Positions 1 through 13,000 of a stretch of 64,000 nt of DNA are shown here, piece by piece. The stretch covers positions 8,948,415-9,012,414 of the forward strand of contig OZ025870.1 of NCBI GenBank assembly GCA_964019415.1. Reading direction: 5' to 3'. The notes beneath the pieces were generated by a model. That model was not told where the DNA came from. It did not search any database and was given only the letters and a program-made list of their open reading frames with translations. This DNA is from Ianthella basta. Its lineage: Eukaryota; Porifera; Demospongiae; Verongiida; Ianthellidae. Positions within the stretch are counted from its first letter, which is position 1. Each line of letters opens with the position of its first letter. A program made the position numbers and the translations under genes.

Positions 1-115
1 AACAGGGCTGATCATGTTGATGTAAGCAAGGGAACCCGCAAACTGCCTCAATAAGAGCTTCATTGAACTTGTCCTGCCTGTCTTGCTTCGCTCGAGGCTC
101 TGCAATTTTCAACAG
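1..115 (-). pseudogene. Possible MADF-domain fragment at window edge
   Basis: Read on the minus strand there is an open stretch containing KFNEALIEAVCGFP. This resembles the first helix of MADF (Myb/SANT-like DNA-binding) domains, which typically read FN..LI..V...P. An AG dinucleotide suitable as a splice acceptor lies just upstream on the minus strand. The rest of the domain would be outside the window, so this is a tentative motif match. It could be a host exon or part of a transposon accessory gene. Confidence 0.3.
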
Positions 116-1889
116 ACTCGCAAATGAAGTGCAGCTGAACAATGTCACGTTGTTTGCATGTTTGGAAGCCCTTCAGAATTCTTCAAGTTAGCTAACATCA
201 CAAGGTGCGAAGAAGGCAAGATTAATTGCTGGCAATCTAGACCTTGCTTTTGCATGAGGATGTTTCGTTCAATATCTACTCGTTCATGACCAGCAAGAAC
301 TGTTCTTCATGCTTGCAACAATGCGGAAAAGTTAAAATTCATTTGACTGTGTGCAACTTGTGTGTGACAAGGATGCGTACTTGACTGGTTCTGGTGCACA
401 TGGTGTTCAGAATATTCAGCGTTGTGTGACATGCAGATCACGAGGTTTCACGCAACATTGTGATCCAGACTTAAGCAAATACGTGTGCTGCGGACAACTA
501 GCAGCTAGTGGTAGGTTGGGACGAGCACTGCCCATCGCATAGCTAGCTACCAGGAGAAGGCATCTGCATGCCTAACAGCAGCAGGACTAGAGCCTTTGCT
601 GTCGGTGTACCCTTGTACCGTGACCCATGGTAGCGGGCGGTGGCCTGCCCAAGCGCATCCCTGCTTCGCAGCAGCTGGGGCTGGTCACGACCACGATATG
701 AAATTGACCGCTCACCATGACTCGCTGTTCCTGACTCCGGGGCTGAACTTGTAGACTGGCCTCTACCCGAGGCTATCTTAAAAGCTATCCAAAGCTATAA
801 TTTGCTGATGAGAAAGGTAAGAGTAACAAAAAATGCAAGACAGCTCTGTAGCTTTCAACACCTGCACCACGAGCACGTGTAGGCAAGTGTGCATGCGCAT
901 TGCCCCACCCACTGGGGCACGTGGGCATTACGAACGCTTACCATTAAATACATTCAACTCTGTTTAACTCCATCAAACTGATCTCTATACAGTACCATTT
1001 ACTACATACTATGGTCGAAGCCATATAACTGATTTGGGCATTTGGGATGCCTTGGCAGGATAATATACTTGCACTGTTCGAAAGATTTTCAATTGAGCAA
1101 ATTTTTGATTAAGCACTTTGCAGGCGCCTAGTGTGAGGCACCTGCAAAGTGCCAATATAAATGCTCATATGAGAATATTGAATGTACAGTACATTTATAT
1201 TCTTACATAGCCATGTGTAGTATTTAAAAGCGAATGGCGCAGACAGTCATGGGCCGCGGAAACCATTTGTGTTGTATGACGAAGCCATATGTCAATAGTG
1301 AAAACTGTGGTTTATATTGTATAAAGACCACTTTTGCTATACTTTTACTTCCCCAGGAGCACTGGACTCTTAGTTTTAGCCAATCAGCTTCATGTACATA
1401 GAATGCTTATTTTATTTCATATTCATTTTCACACCTTTCTTGCAGTGCAAGTGCCGTCCACATTGCATATGTCACTTTCTCGCAGCATGTGCATGTATCA
1501 CCTTGCTAATAGAACATGCCATGGCAGCTTATGCTCAAGACAAGACATGATTACACACTGACTTGTGTGCATGCTAGTGTTCATTCAAGGATCAAACAAA
1601 TGAAAGGGTCCAATTCCATACTGAATGCAACAGGATTCCACTGCTACGCCGCACTGCAACAAGCTAAACCACTTCGAATGGATGCAAGCAGGACCTTTTC
1701 TGAATGCTTGCATTGGCTGCCTCTTTGTCATTTTGTAGCATTCTTACAAGCAGTTCAAACTTGGTAAGGCCTGGCGTATGAAACTACCTACTACGCGCCT
1801 GTATCCTGTTGTTAAGTAGCTTTAGATCCCAAAGTCGTCGACATGGCGATGTTGATACGCTGATATGCCCTTTTGCATGCGCTTTATTG
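116..1889. other. No recognised gene
   Basis: I see no convincing coding exon here. A minus-strand open stretch around 610-780 is rich in Ser, Gly and Arg and matches nothing I know. The plus-strand frames at 1334-1561 and 1516-1767 are short and look like chance. Confidence 0.4.
1113..1152. repeat. Short hairpin (16-bp arms)
   Basis: Arms at 1113-1128 and 1137-1152 (GCACTTTGCAGGCGCC and its near-perfect reverse complement, one mismatch) enclose an 8-nt loop. Confidence 0.7.
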
Positions 1890-2200
1890 CAGACGAAGTA
1901 GCTAGCTACGTAGTGACTAAGTTCCTCCAGCCACGGCGAAAACAAGAGCAGCGCTTCTAGAGAAGAATCCTTTTGAGTTCTTGTGCATTGTTTCTGATCT
2001 GCTATGCGCTTGGCAACGAATGTTCAAAGGTTCCACGAATTGGTGATGTTTCTTCTCAACATTTGAAAGCAGCAAGCCAATTATGGTACACTAAGCCACC
2101 CTTTATGCTTTTATTTCACTCGCCCTCAGAAGTACCCTCCGCGTTGTGAAATAAAAAGCATATAGGCCGACTTAGTGTACTATAATTACAGCATACTCCC
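1890..2200. repeat. Dispersed repeat, copy 1
   Basis: This stretch matches 30,310-30,890 in the same orientation. Shared blocks include CCAGCCACGGCGA, GAGTTCTTG.GCATT and GTACACTAAGCC. The second copy differs by carrying three tandem internal units. Neither copy encodes anything recognisable on the plus strand. Confidence 0.7.
2082..2184. mobile_element. Foldback MITE of about 100 bp with TA flanks
   Basis: The sequence is an imperfect palindrome over nearly its whole length. The left end TGGTACACTAAG pairs with CTTAGTGTACTA at the right, and the pairing extends through CTTTTATTTCAC inward. A TA lies at each outer edge (2082-2083 and 2183-2184), as expected for a TA target-site duplication of mariner-like non-autonomous elements. 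The superfamily is inference. Confidence 0.6.
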
Positions 2201-2466
2201 TGTTACTATGGCAACGGCTCCCTGACAGAGCCCATGGCTGCTGACTTGACCTGTGCATATATGACAGGTCAGCACAGGTCAAGGGTCAAACCACAAAATG
2301 TCATCATAATGTCATGAATTTCATTACACACAACAAACCAGACCAGAAGTGAAATAGCAAAAGGCTACTGTACAAACATTGCTTAGTCATTGCTTTAGTA
2401 TGGATCCAGAAGTTAAATTAGCCTGTGTTGTTATTTCTGGAGGACTAGCATAGCTAAGACTTTCTG

Positions 2467-2800
2467 CTATTTATAATAGAAATCACCACTGGCTTGCCTG
2501 GCTTCAACAGCGAGCAGAGACAGCCACTTGGCCAGATCGCTAGGGTCTGCTAATTTGAGCAAATCTTCTGGCAGCATTCCTTGCCCGCGAGCTGTCCACC
2601 TGTTACGTGCCTGCTTCCAGTGGGCAAAACCCTTCATGGACCACTGTGTCGATTGCTCAGAAATTGGTGGAAAATACTTCTGAGTGCCGCTTCTGCATCT
2701 TTCTTAGTAAAGAACTGGAAGTGGCTGGAATTTCCAATATGATCAAGTATTAAGCACTTCATTTGCATTTGGAGGCTCATTCTCCATTCTGCACTTGCTA
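2467..2800 (-). pseudogene. Crypton-like (tyrosine-recombinase-associated) domain fragment
   Basis: On the minus strand, 2670 down to 2467 encodes 67 residues and a stop. They contain STQWSMKGFAHWKQARN, then LPEDLLKLADPSDLAKWLSL, then VEARQASGDFYY. The pattern W-x-M-x2-F-x2-W-x2-AR, then WLS, then E-x-R-x4-G-x2-Y is the one I associate with the N-terminal region of Crypton-derived, DUF3504-type proteins (QRICH1, ZMYM and KIAA1958 relatives). The preceding part, KKDAEAALRSIF, continues it in another frame, so a frameshift lies near 2668. No recombinase catalytic region follows. It is a broken fragment, probably of transposon origin. Confidence 0.5.
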
Positions 2801-2994
2801 TGGCATTTAGAGCACTTGCCAATGTTGGGGCAAGAACAGTCGACAAAATTGGCAAGCACAGGCAAAAGCAGCAGGATTGACTGAGCTTATCCTCGCAGCA
2901 GCTGACTATGGTCTCCCACCAGAAGAGAAGGTGCTTAAAAGTCCACTGGAAAGGCCAAGGAAGCCATAGTAACAGGAGATATAACAGGTATAGC

Positions 2995-3077
2995 CCTCTT
3001 TGTGTGCGATATGCAGCACTTGCAGCACTCACCCTCGGGCCTTGTGCTGCATATGCATCATATTGCACACAAAGAGG
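2995..3077. repeat. Foldback with 13-bp outer arms
   Basis: CCTCTTTGTGTGC at 2995-3007 pairs with GCACACAAAGAGG at 3065-3077. A second inner stem is formed by 3009-3019 and 3044-3054. Confidence 0.7.
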
Positions 3078-3847
3078 ATTATAGCTATTACTTGCTTATT
3101 GCTTACTTACTACCAGTGCTTGTATGTATTACCCAATGTGCAATGTTGTAGTGTTGCCATGCAAGCTGTAATGAACAGTAGTTTATCGAGTTGTTTATGT
3201 ATGACTGCACTCACATGATCACATCCAAATAACCCCAAAGTACATGCATTCCACTTGGCTAGTAACATTATATAGCAGGTTTTGAGGAAGAAATTTGGCT
3301 ATACAGGGCAGATCAGGGTAGTAGGGAGAAAACCACTTACTGTTGCACAGCCAGTCTTTTAGATTCATTTGCAGTGTTCAGTTTCTGCGATTTCTTGAAT
3401 GGAACGTTCTTAGCAACAGATTTCATGACTATCAACACTTGCACTGCCCACGCCATGACAGGTGCAGCGCTCTTTCACTGACACTATAGACAGTAGGTAA
3501 TTATTACTAATCAGGCACACATGCACACTGCCTGTGATAGAGTACACACAAACCATGCAAGAAGAAGTGCCCATTACATAAAAGGGAGGATAATGGATAG
3601 ATTATCTTAAGACAGTGCTAGCTAAAATTGATATTGATAACTGTCTAATGTATAGATAGATCTTTTGCCTTAGTTACCCTCCCACCCATATGTGATCTAG
3701 TAATATTGAGTCCCTTATTGTACAATGACATAAAGTAATTGCCCCTTCCAATTTTCTGAATTTGAGTAATTCGGAAGGTAATGTCCTGCTGTGCACGTCT
3801 ACACATTCGACCAAGTGTTGTGCACTTACTCCTTTCTCTTTCTGCAG

Positions 3848-4051
3848 AATGGCCACAATGCCTTTCACTTGTGTGCTGCTGGTGGCAATGTTGCCATTGC
3901 TCAGTTCCTTGCTCCCAAGATGGAGGACCACCTATTTGATGCTGATGAAGATGGCTACACAGCCTTGCACTGGGCAACCGAAAGGGGTCACCTGTCCATG
4001 ATTCGGTACTTGGTCCAATCTTGCAAATTTGATTTGAAAGCAAAGGACAAG
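3848..4051 (+). CDS. Ankyrin exon A1
   Basis: The acceptor is TCTTTCTGCAG and the donor GTAGGC. The residues begin NGHNAFHLC and end FDLKAKDK. Key variable residues are D27, R53 and K60 (numbered within the exon), placing it in the D/R/K class. It is the first exon of the array that I can identify. Confidence 0.85.
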
Positions 4052-7000
4052 GTAGGCCTACTTTGAATTTTCCTGTTGTCTGCTCCAGTTTCTATCTCTT
4101 GGGCCTTCTGTTTCTGCATGGACATGGCATGCATGACTGATGGGATACATGATCGTTGTTTAGTTTTGTTTCATGGTACAAGTTCAACGTGTGATTTTAC
4201 ATTTAAAGTTAACATGGAATACTGCAGAGACTCATAGTTAGACACACTACTATTGAGTATTGATTGACACTAACTGTTGCATTCCTGCTCAGTACATGAC
4301 ACCATAACGTATATCGCAACATTCATGCCAAGTAGATTGCAGGCTTGCATGTGTATTAACACAGCTGTGGTTGCGTTGTTGCATTTTGCACTTGTCACAC
4401 ACTGTCAGGCATCACCTAGTGTCATATTTCATTTTGTCCCTTAATGAACAGGGAGGCTTCACTCCTCTTTTGAGAGCAGTGCTCAGTGGTCATGCCGAAG
4501 TAGCTCGCTTCTTGCTGGAGAGTGGCAGTGATGTCTATGAACAAGACAATGTGAGTTTGGTACAGCAAGTTAGTGTGCTCTTGCAATAATACGTATTGGT
4601 CTACTGTAGTTGCTAGATCCTTCTTGTAACTTGTGCATCAATTGTACTAATAGAATTGCTATGTGGACTGTAAAGTGTAGCTGTGTAAAGTCTATGAAAT
4701 GTGTGTGTGACGTCATGTGATATAGTTATATAGACTGTCACTTGTACATATTACCCAATGTACAATGTTGTAGTGTTGCCATGCAAGCTGTAATGAACAA
4801 TTGAGTTGCTTATATGCTAGTTCACCATGTATAACTGCACTCACAGGATCACTTCAAACTAACCACAAAGTACATGCATTCCACTTGGCTAGTAACATTG
4901 TATAGCAGGTTTTGAGGCTGAAATTTGGCTATACAGAGCAGATCAGGGTAGTAGAGAGAAAACCACTTACTGTTGCTCAGCCAGTCCTCTAGATTCATTT
5001 GCAGTGTTCAGTTTCTGCAATTTCTTGAATGGAACGTTCTTAGCAACAGATTTCATGACTATCAACACTTGCACTGCCCACGCCATGACAGGTGCAGTGC
5101 TCTTTCACTGACACAGTAGTAATTTTCTTAAGACAGTAGGTAATTATTATTAATCAGACACACATGCACACTGCCTGTCATAGAATACACATAAACCATG
5201 CAAGAAGAAGTGCCCATTACATAAAACGGGGGATAATGGATGGATTTTCTTAAGACAGTGCTAACTAAAATTGATATTGATAACTGCCTAATGTATAGAT
5301 AGATCATTTGCCTTAGTTACCCTCCCACCCATATATGATTTAGTAATATTGAGTCCCTTATTGTACAATGACATAAAGTAATTGCCCTTCCAATTTTCTG
5401 CATTTGATTAATTCGGAAGGTAATCTCCTGATGTGCACGTATACACATTTGACGAAGTGTTGTGCACTTACTCCTTTCTCTTTCTGCAGAATGGCCACAA
5501 TGCCTTTCACTTGTGTGCTGCTGGTGGCAATGTTGCCATTGCTCAGTTCCTTGTTCCCAAGATGGAGGACCACCTATTTGATGCTGATGAAGATGGCTAC
5601 ACAGCCTTGCACTGTGCAATCCAAGAGGGTCACCTGTCCATGGTTCGGTACTTGGTCAAATCTTGCAAATTTGATTTGAAAGCAAAGGACAAGGTAGGCC
5701 TACTGGAAACTTTCGTGGTGGTCTGATCCATTTTCTACCTCTCTGGTCCTTCTATTTCTTATTGAGGAAGACTGGAATATAGCGTATTTGGATGATTTTA
5801 GGCTAAGAATGGTGGGGACGTTTCTGTACCAAGAGGAAAATACCTCCACGATAAGTCTTCGAAACTACTTCACTCTGTCTTATAGAAGTAGTTCCCGGTG
5901 TTGACTTCAGTAGTATGCATAAAGGCTTCCAAGGGTGCCTGCTATGGTATGTTAGTGCGTGATTTTAAGGTGTTGCTTGGCTATCTAGTCTGCAATGCTG
6001 CGAAAGTGTCAAATGTGGTTGCCTTCATTGTAAAGTATACAACTGAATGCACAATCGTATGGCAGGACACTTAGATAATCCTGATCATGGACAGATTATT
6101 GCAAATTTCACACGTTTTCATTAAAAAGGAAGTCTAGCTTTAACACCCATTCAATTATTTAAGTGTGCTGCCATAATGTCATGCATGCATACCTATAGGT
6201 TCTATATTCCAAGTTTGGTAATGCTCTGTCATTCACAGCAAAACTAGATAGAAATTTACTGAAGCTGCCTGACTTCAAGTGAGGTGATAATTTTTCACTT
6301 TCAATTAGAATATCTCGGTTATAGAGGTAATGATCAATTAATGATTAGCGCCAAATTATGGGAAAAATCCTTACCATTTACGTCTGTAATAATCAAGACA
6401 GTTCGTTGTAAAGTTATAAAGTTATATACTCAGAAGCAACGTACCCAAAGGAAGCTTTGAGCCACTCTTACTACCTTAAGACAGTGCTAAGAAAATTTAT
6501 ACTGATAACTGCCTAATGTATAAATAGATCCTTTGCCGTAGTTACCTGTCCCCTCATATACGATATAGTGATATTGAGTCCCTTATGTACAATGACATAA
6601 AGTAATAATTGCCCCTTCCAATTTTCTGCATTTGAGTAATTCTGAATGTAATGTCCTGCTGTGCACGCGTACACATTTGATGAAGTGTTGTGCACTTACT
6701 CCTTTCTCTCTCTACAGCATGGAAGCAATGCCTTTCACTTGTGTGCTATTGGTGGCAATGTTGCCATTGCTCTGTTCCTTGCTCCCAAGATGGAGAGCCA
6801 CCTATTTGATGCTGATGAAGATGGCTACACAGCCTTGCACTGGGCAACCCAAGAGGGTCAACTGTCCATGGTGGAGTACTTAGTGAAATCTTGTCGATTT
6901 GGTTTGAAAGCAAAAGACAAGGTAAGCCTACTTTGAATTTTCCTGTTGTCTGCTCCAGTTTCTACCTCTTGGGCCTTCTGTTTCTGCATGGACATGGCAT

Positions 7001-10000
7001 GCATGACTGATGGGATACATGATCGTTGTTTAGTTTTGTTTCATGGTACAAGTTCAATGAGTGATTTGACATTAAAAGGTAACATGGAATACTGCAGAGA
7101 CTCATAGTTAGACACACTACTATTGAGTATTGATTGGCACTAACTGTTGCGTTCCTGCTCAGTACATGACTACCATAACGTATATTGCAACATGCATGCC
7201 AAGTAGATTACAGGCTTGCATGTGTATTAACACAGCTGTGGTTGCGTTGTTGCATTTTGCACCTGTCACACACTGTCAGGCATCACCTAGTGTCATATTT
7301 CATTTTGTCCCTTAATGAACAGGGAGGCTTCACTCCTCTTTTGAGAGCAGTGCTCAGTGGTCATGCCGAAGTAGCTCGCTTCTTGCTGGAGAGTGGCAGT
7401 GATGTCTATGAACAAAACAATGTGAGTTTGGTACAGCAAGTTAGTGTGCTCTTGCAATAATACGTATTGGTCTACTGTAGTTGCTAGATCCTTCTTGTAA
7501 CTTGTGCATCAATTGTACTAATAGAATTTGCTATGTGGACTGTAAAGTGTAGCTGTGTAAAGTCTATGAAATGTGTGTGTGACGTCATGTGATATAGTTA
7601 TATAGACTGTCACTTGTACATATTACCCAATGTACAATGTTGTAGTGTTGCCATGCAAACTGTAATGAACGGTTGAGTTGCTTATATGCTAGTTCACCAT
7701 GTATAACTGCACTCACAGGATCACTTCAAACTAACCACAAAGTACATGCATTCCACTTGGCTAGTAACATTGTATAGCAGGTTTTGAGGCTGAAATTTGG
7801 CTATACAGGGCAGATCAGGGTAGTAGAGAGAAAACCGCTTACTGTTGCTCAGCCAGTCCTCTAGATTCATTTGCAGTGTTCAGTTCCTGCGATTTCTTGA
7901 ATGGAACATTCTTAGCAACAGATTTCATGACTATCAACACTTGCACTGCCCACGCCATGACAGGTGCAGCGCTCTTTCATTGACACAGTAGTAATTTTCT
8001 TAAGACAGTAGATAATCATTATTAATCAGGCACACATGCACACTGCCTGTGATAGAATACACATAAACCATGCAAGAAGAAGTGCCCATTACATAAAAGG
8101 GGGGATAATGGAGGGATTTTCTTAAGACAGTGCTAACTATAATTGATATTGATAACTGCCTAATGTATAGATAGATCTTTTGCCTTAGTTACCCTCCCAC
8201 CCATATATGATTTAGTAATATTGAGTCCCTTATTGTACAATGACATAAAGTAATTGCCCCTTCCAATTTTCTGCATTTGAGTAATTCTGAATGTAATGTC
8301 CTGCTGTGCACGCGTACACATTTGATGAAATGTTGTGCACTTACTCCTTTCTCTTTCTACAGCATGGAAGCAATGCCTTTCACTTGTGTGCTGCTGGTGG
8401 CAATGTTGCCATTGCTCTGTTCTTTGCTCCCAAGATGGAGGACCACCTTTTTGATGCTGATGAAGTTGGCTTCACAGCCTTGCACTGGGCTTCCGAAAGG
8501 GGTCACCTGTCCATGGTGCGGTACTTGGTCCAATCTTGCAAATTTGATTTGAAAGCAAAGGACAAGGTAGGCCTACTTTGAATTTTCCTGCTGTCTGCTC
8601 CAGTTTCTACCTCTTGGGCCTTCTGTTTCTGCATGGACATGGCATGCATGACTGATGGGACACATGATCGTTGTTTAGTTTTGTTTCATGGTACAAGTTC
8701 AACGTGTGATTTTACATTTAAAGTTAACATGGAATACTGCAGAGACTCATCGTTAGACACACTACTATTGAGTATTGATTGACACTAACTGTTGTGTTCC
8801 TGCTCAGTACATGACTACCATAACGTATATCGCAACATGCATGCCAAGTAGATTACAGGCTTGCATGTGTATTAACACAGCTGTGGTTGCGTTGTTGCAT
8901 TTTGCACCTGTCACACACTGTCAGGCATCACCTAGTGTCATATTTCATTTTGTTCCTTAATGAACAGTGGGGCTGCACTCCTCTTTTGAGAGCAGTGCGC
9001 AGTGGTCATGCTGATGTAGCTCGCTTCTTGCTGAAGAGTGGCAGTGATGTCTATGAACAAAACAATGTGAGTTTGGTACAGCAAGTTAGTGTGCTCTTGC
9101 AAGAATACGTATTGGTCTACTGTAGTTGCTAGATCCTTCTTGTAACTTGTGCATCAATTGTACTAATAGAATTTGCTATGTGGACTGTAAAGTGTAGCTG
9201 TGTAAAGTCTATGAAATGTGTGTGTGTGACGTCATGTGATATAGTTTAATAGACTGTCACTTGTACATATTACCCAATGTACAATGTTGTAGTGTTGCCA
9301 TGCAAGCTGTAATGAACAATTGAGTTGCTTATATGCTAGTTCACCATGTATAACTGCACTCACAGGGTCACTTCAAACTAACCACAAAGTACATGCATTC
9401 CACTTGGCTAGTAACATTATATAGCAGGTTTTGAGGAAGAAATTTGGCTATACAGGGCAGATCAGGGTAGTAGAGAGAAAACCACTTAGTGCTGCACAGC
9501 CAGTCCTTTAGATTCATTTGCAGTGTTCAGTTCCTGCGATTTCTTGAATGGAACGATCTTAGCAACAGATTTCATGACTATCAACACTTGCACTGCCCAC
9601 GCCATGACAGGTGCAGTGCTCTTTCACTGACACAGTAGTAGTTTTCTTAAGACAGTAATACTGCCTGTGATAGAATGCACATAAACCATGCAAGAAGAAG
9701 TGCCCATTACATAAAAGGGGGGATAACGGATGGATTTTCTTAAGACAGTTATAACTAAAATTGATATTGATAACTGCCTAATGTATAGATAGATCTTTTG
9801 CCTTAGTTACCCTCCCACATATATATGATTTAGTGATATTGAGTCCCTTATTGTACAAGGACATAAAGTAGTTCCCCCTTCAAATTTTCTGCATTTGAGT
9901 AATTCGGAAGGTAATGTCCTGCTGTGCACGTATACACATTTGACGAAGTGCTGTGCACTTACTCCTTTCTCTTTCTACAGCATGGAAGCAATGCCTTTCA

Positions 10001-13000
10001 CTTGTGTGCTGCTGGTGGCAATGTTGCCATTGCTCAGTTCCTTGCTCCCAAGATGGAGGACCACCTTTTTGATGCTGATGAAGATGGCTACACAGCCTTG
10101 CACTGGGCAACCCAAAGGGATCACCTGTCTATGGTTCAGTACTTGGTCCAATCGTGCAAATTTGATTTGAAAGCAAAGGACAAGGTAGGCCTACTTTGAA
10201 TTTTCCTGTTGTCTGCTCCAGTTTCTACCTCTTGGGCCTTCTGTTTCTGCATGGACATGGCATGCATGACTGATGGGACACATGATTCTTGTTTAGTTTT
10301 GTTTCATGGTACAAGTTCGACGTGTGATTTTACACTTAAAGGTAACATGGAATACTGCAGAGACTTATAGTTAGACACACTACTATTGAGTATTGATTGA
10401 CACTAACTGTTGTGTTCCTGCTCAGTACATGACACCATAACGTATATTGCAACATGCATGTCAAGTAGATTACAGGCTTGCATGTGTATTAACACAGCTG
10501 TGGTTGCGTTGTTGCATTTTGCACCTGTCACACACTGTCAGGCATCACCTAGTGTCATATTTCATTTTGTTCCTTAATGAACAGTGGGGCTGCACTCCTC
10601 TTTTGAGAGCAGTGCGCAGTGGTCATGCCGAAGTAGCTCGCTTCTTGCTGGAGAGTGGCAGTGATGTCTATGAACAAGACACTGTGAGTTTGGTACAGCA
10701 AATTAGTGTTCTTGCAATACTATGTATTGGTTTACTGCAGTTGCTAGATCCTTCTTGTAACTTGTGCATCAATTGTACTAATAGAATTTGCTATGTGGAC
10801 TGTAAAGTGTAGCTGTGTAAAGTCTATGAAATGTGTGTGTGTGACGTCATGTGATATAGTTTAATAGACTGTCACTTGTACATATTACCCAAAGTACAAT
10901 GTTGTAGTGTTGCCATGCAAGCTGTAATGAATAGTTGAGTTGCTTATATGCTAGTTCACCATGTATAACTGCACTCAGAGGATCACTTCAAACTAACCAC
11001 AAAGTACATGCATTCCACTTGGATAGTAACATTATATAGCAGGTTTTGAGGAAGAAATTTGGCTATACAGGGCAGATCAGGGTAGTAGAGAGAAAACCAC
11101 TTACTATTGCACAGCCAGTCCTTTAGATTCATTTGCAGTGTTCAGTTCCTGCGATTTCTTGAATGGAACGTTCTTAGAAACAGATTTCATGACTATCAAC
11201 ACTTGCACTGCCCACGCCATGACAGGTGCAGCGCTCTTTCACTGGCACAGTAGAAATTTTCTTAAGACAGTAGATAATCATTATTAATCAGGCACACATG
11301 CACACTGCCTGTGGTAGAATGCACATAAACCATGCAAGAAGTGCCCATTTCATAAAAGGGGGGATAATGGATGGATTTTCTTAAGACGGTGCTAACTAAA
11401 ATTGATATTGATAACTGCCTAATATATAGATAGATCTTTTGCCTTAGTTACCCTCCCACCCATATATGATTTAGTGATACTGAGTCCCTTATTGTACAAT
11501 GACATAAAGTAATTGCCCCTTCCAATTTTCTGCATTTGAGTAATTAGGAAGGTAATGTCCTGCTGTGCACGTATACACATTTGACGAAGTGTTGTGCACT
11601 TACTCCTTTCTCTTTCTGCAGAAAGGCCGCAATGCCTTTCACTTGTGTGCTGCTGGTGGCAATGTTGCCATTGCTCAGTTCCTTGCTCTCAAGATGGAGG
11701 ACCACCTATTTGATGCTGATGAAGATGGCTACACAGCCTTGCACTGTGCAACCCAAGAGGGTCATCTGTCCATGGTGCGGTACTTGGTCAAATCTTGCAA
11801 ATTTGATTTGAAAGCAAAGGACAAGGTAGGCCTACTGGAAACTTTCGTGGTGGTCTGATCCATTTTCTACCTCTCTGGTCCTTCTATTTCTTATTGAGGA
11901 AGACTGGAATATAGCGTATTTGGATGATTTTAGGCTAAGAATGGTGGAGACGTTTCTGTTCCAAGAGGAAAACGCCTCCACGATAAGTCTTCGAAACTAC
12001 TTCACTCTGTCTTATAGAAGTAGTTCCCGGTGCTGACTTCAGTAGTATGCATAAAGGCTTTCAATGGTGCCTGCTATGGTATGTTGGTGCGTGATTTTAA
12101 GGTGTTTCTTGGCTATCTAGTCTGCAACGCTGCGAAAGTGTCAAATGTGGTTGCCTTCATTGTAAAGTATACAACTGAATGCACAATTGTATGGCAGGAC
12201 ACTTAGATAATCCTGATCCTGGACAGGTTATTGCTAATTCCACACGTTTTCATTAACAAGTATTTTGAGTTAATAAACTCGTGGGGCGCCGGGGCGACCC
12301 TGATCTCGAACTACTTGCTAACAACTTCCCTGTGTGTGTTCAATAGTTCAGATACTTGGGCATGCGGCATTGCCGCTGGTGTGAAAGATACATCACGATG
12401 CTATAGACTGGGGTTGCAAGAGTTTCAAGTCTCCAGACCAGGAAGTCATCCAGTGAAAGCACCCCTACCAAACTGTCAAAATGCTTTGCTGATGGTTTTT
12501 GATCTCCATAACATTCTGAATGTGTACATGTTGCTTTGTGCCTGGAGGAGGAGCATGCTGGGTAAAAAGGCTACCCTAACTGGTAATGCCATGATTCGAT
12601 ATGTCTCACATTGGCCAACGGGTCGTTCGACCTCTGTTGTATTTGGGGCTGTACCTCGCAGAAGTAAAGTTAGATAAGCTTTCTAATACAATAATATTAC
12701 TTAAACATGTTCTAGACAGACTTTTCCTTCCTTTGGTACACGGCAAAGTCCGAAGAAAGATGATTATGAGCCTAGCAAACAGAGAGTGTCGAGTGCGGCC
12801 ATTTTACAATGTCCGTCAGTGATAATTGGAGCCGTATCTCACAGAAGAGTCTTTCGTTAGGCTATTTACGAGTATCACTCTATCAACACATCTTCCTGAA
12901 CACATTTCGTTCGATTGAGAGACGGCGAAACGACATTAGAGATGATTCTAAGCTTTGCAAAGATCGACGTGAGTGCCGCCATTTGCAAAATGACAGAAAT

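Noticed and set aside
3762..11811. Repeated open frames in a second plus frame (MSNSE...CTSTH type) and minus-strand frames over the A exons
   Set aside because: They recur because the exons recur; the ankyrin frame with correct splice sites explains the DNA.
12231..12677. 148-codon plus-strand open frame
   Set aside because: It starts in the ankyrin spacer and runs into the 820-bp insertion, so the frame spans an insertion junction and is not an old gene.
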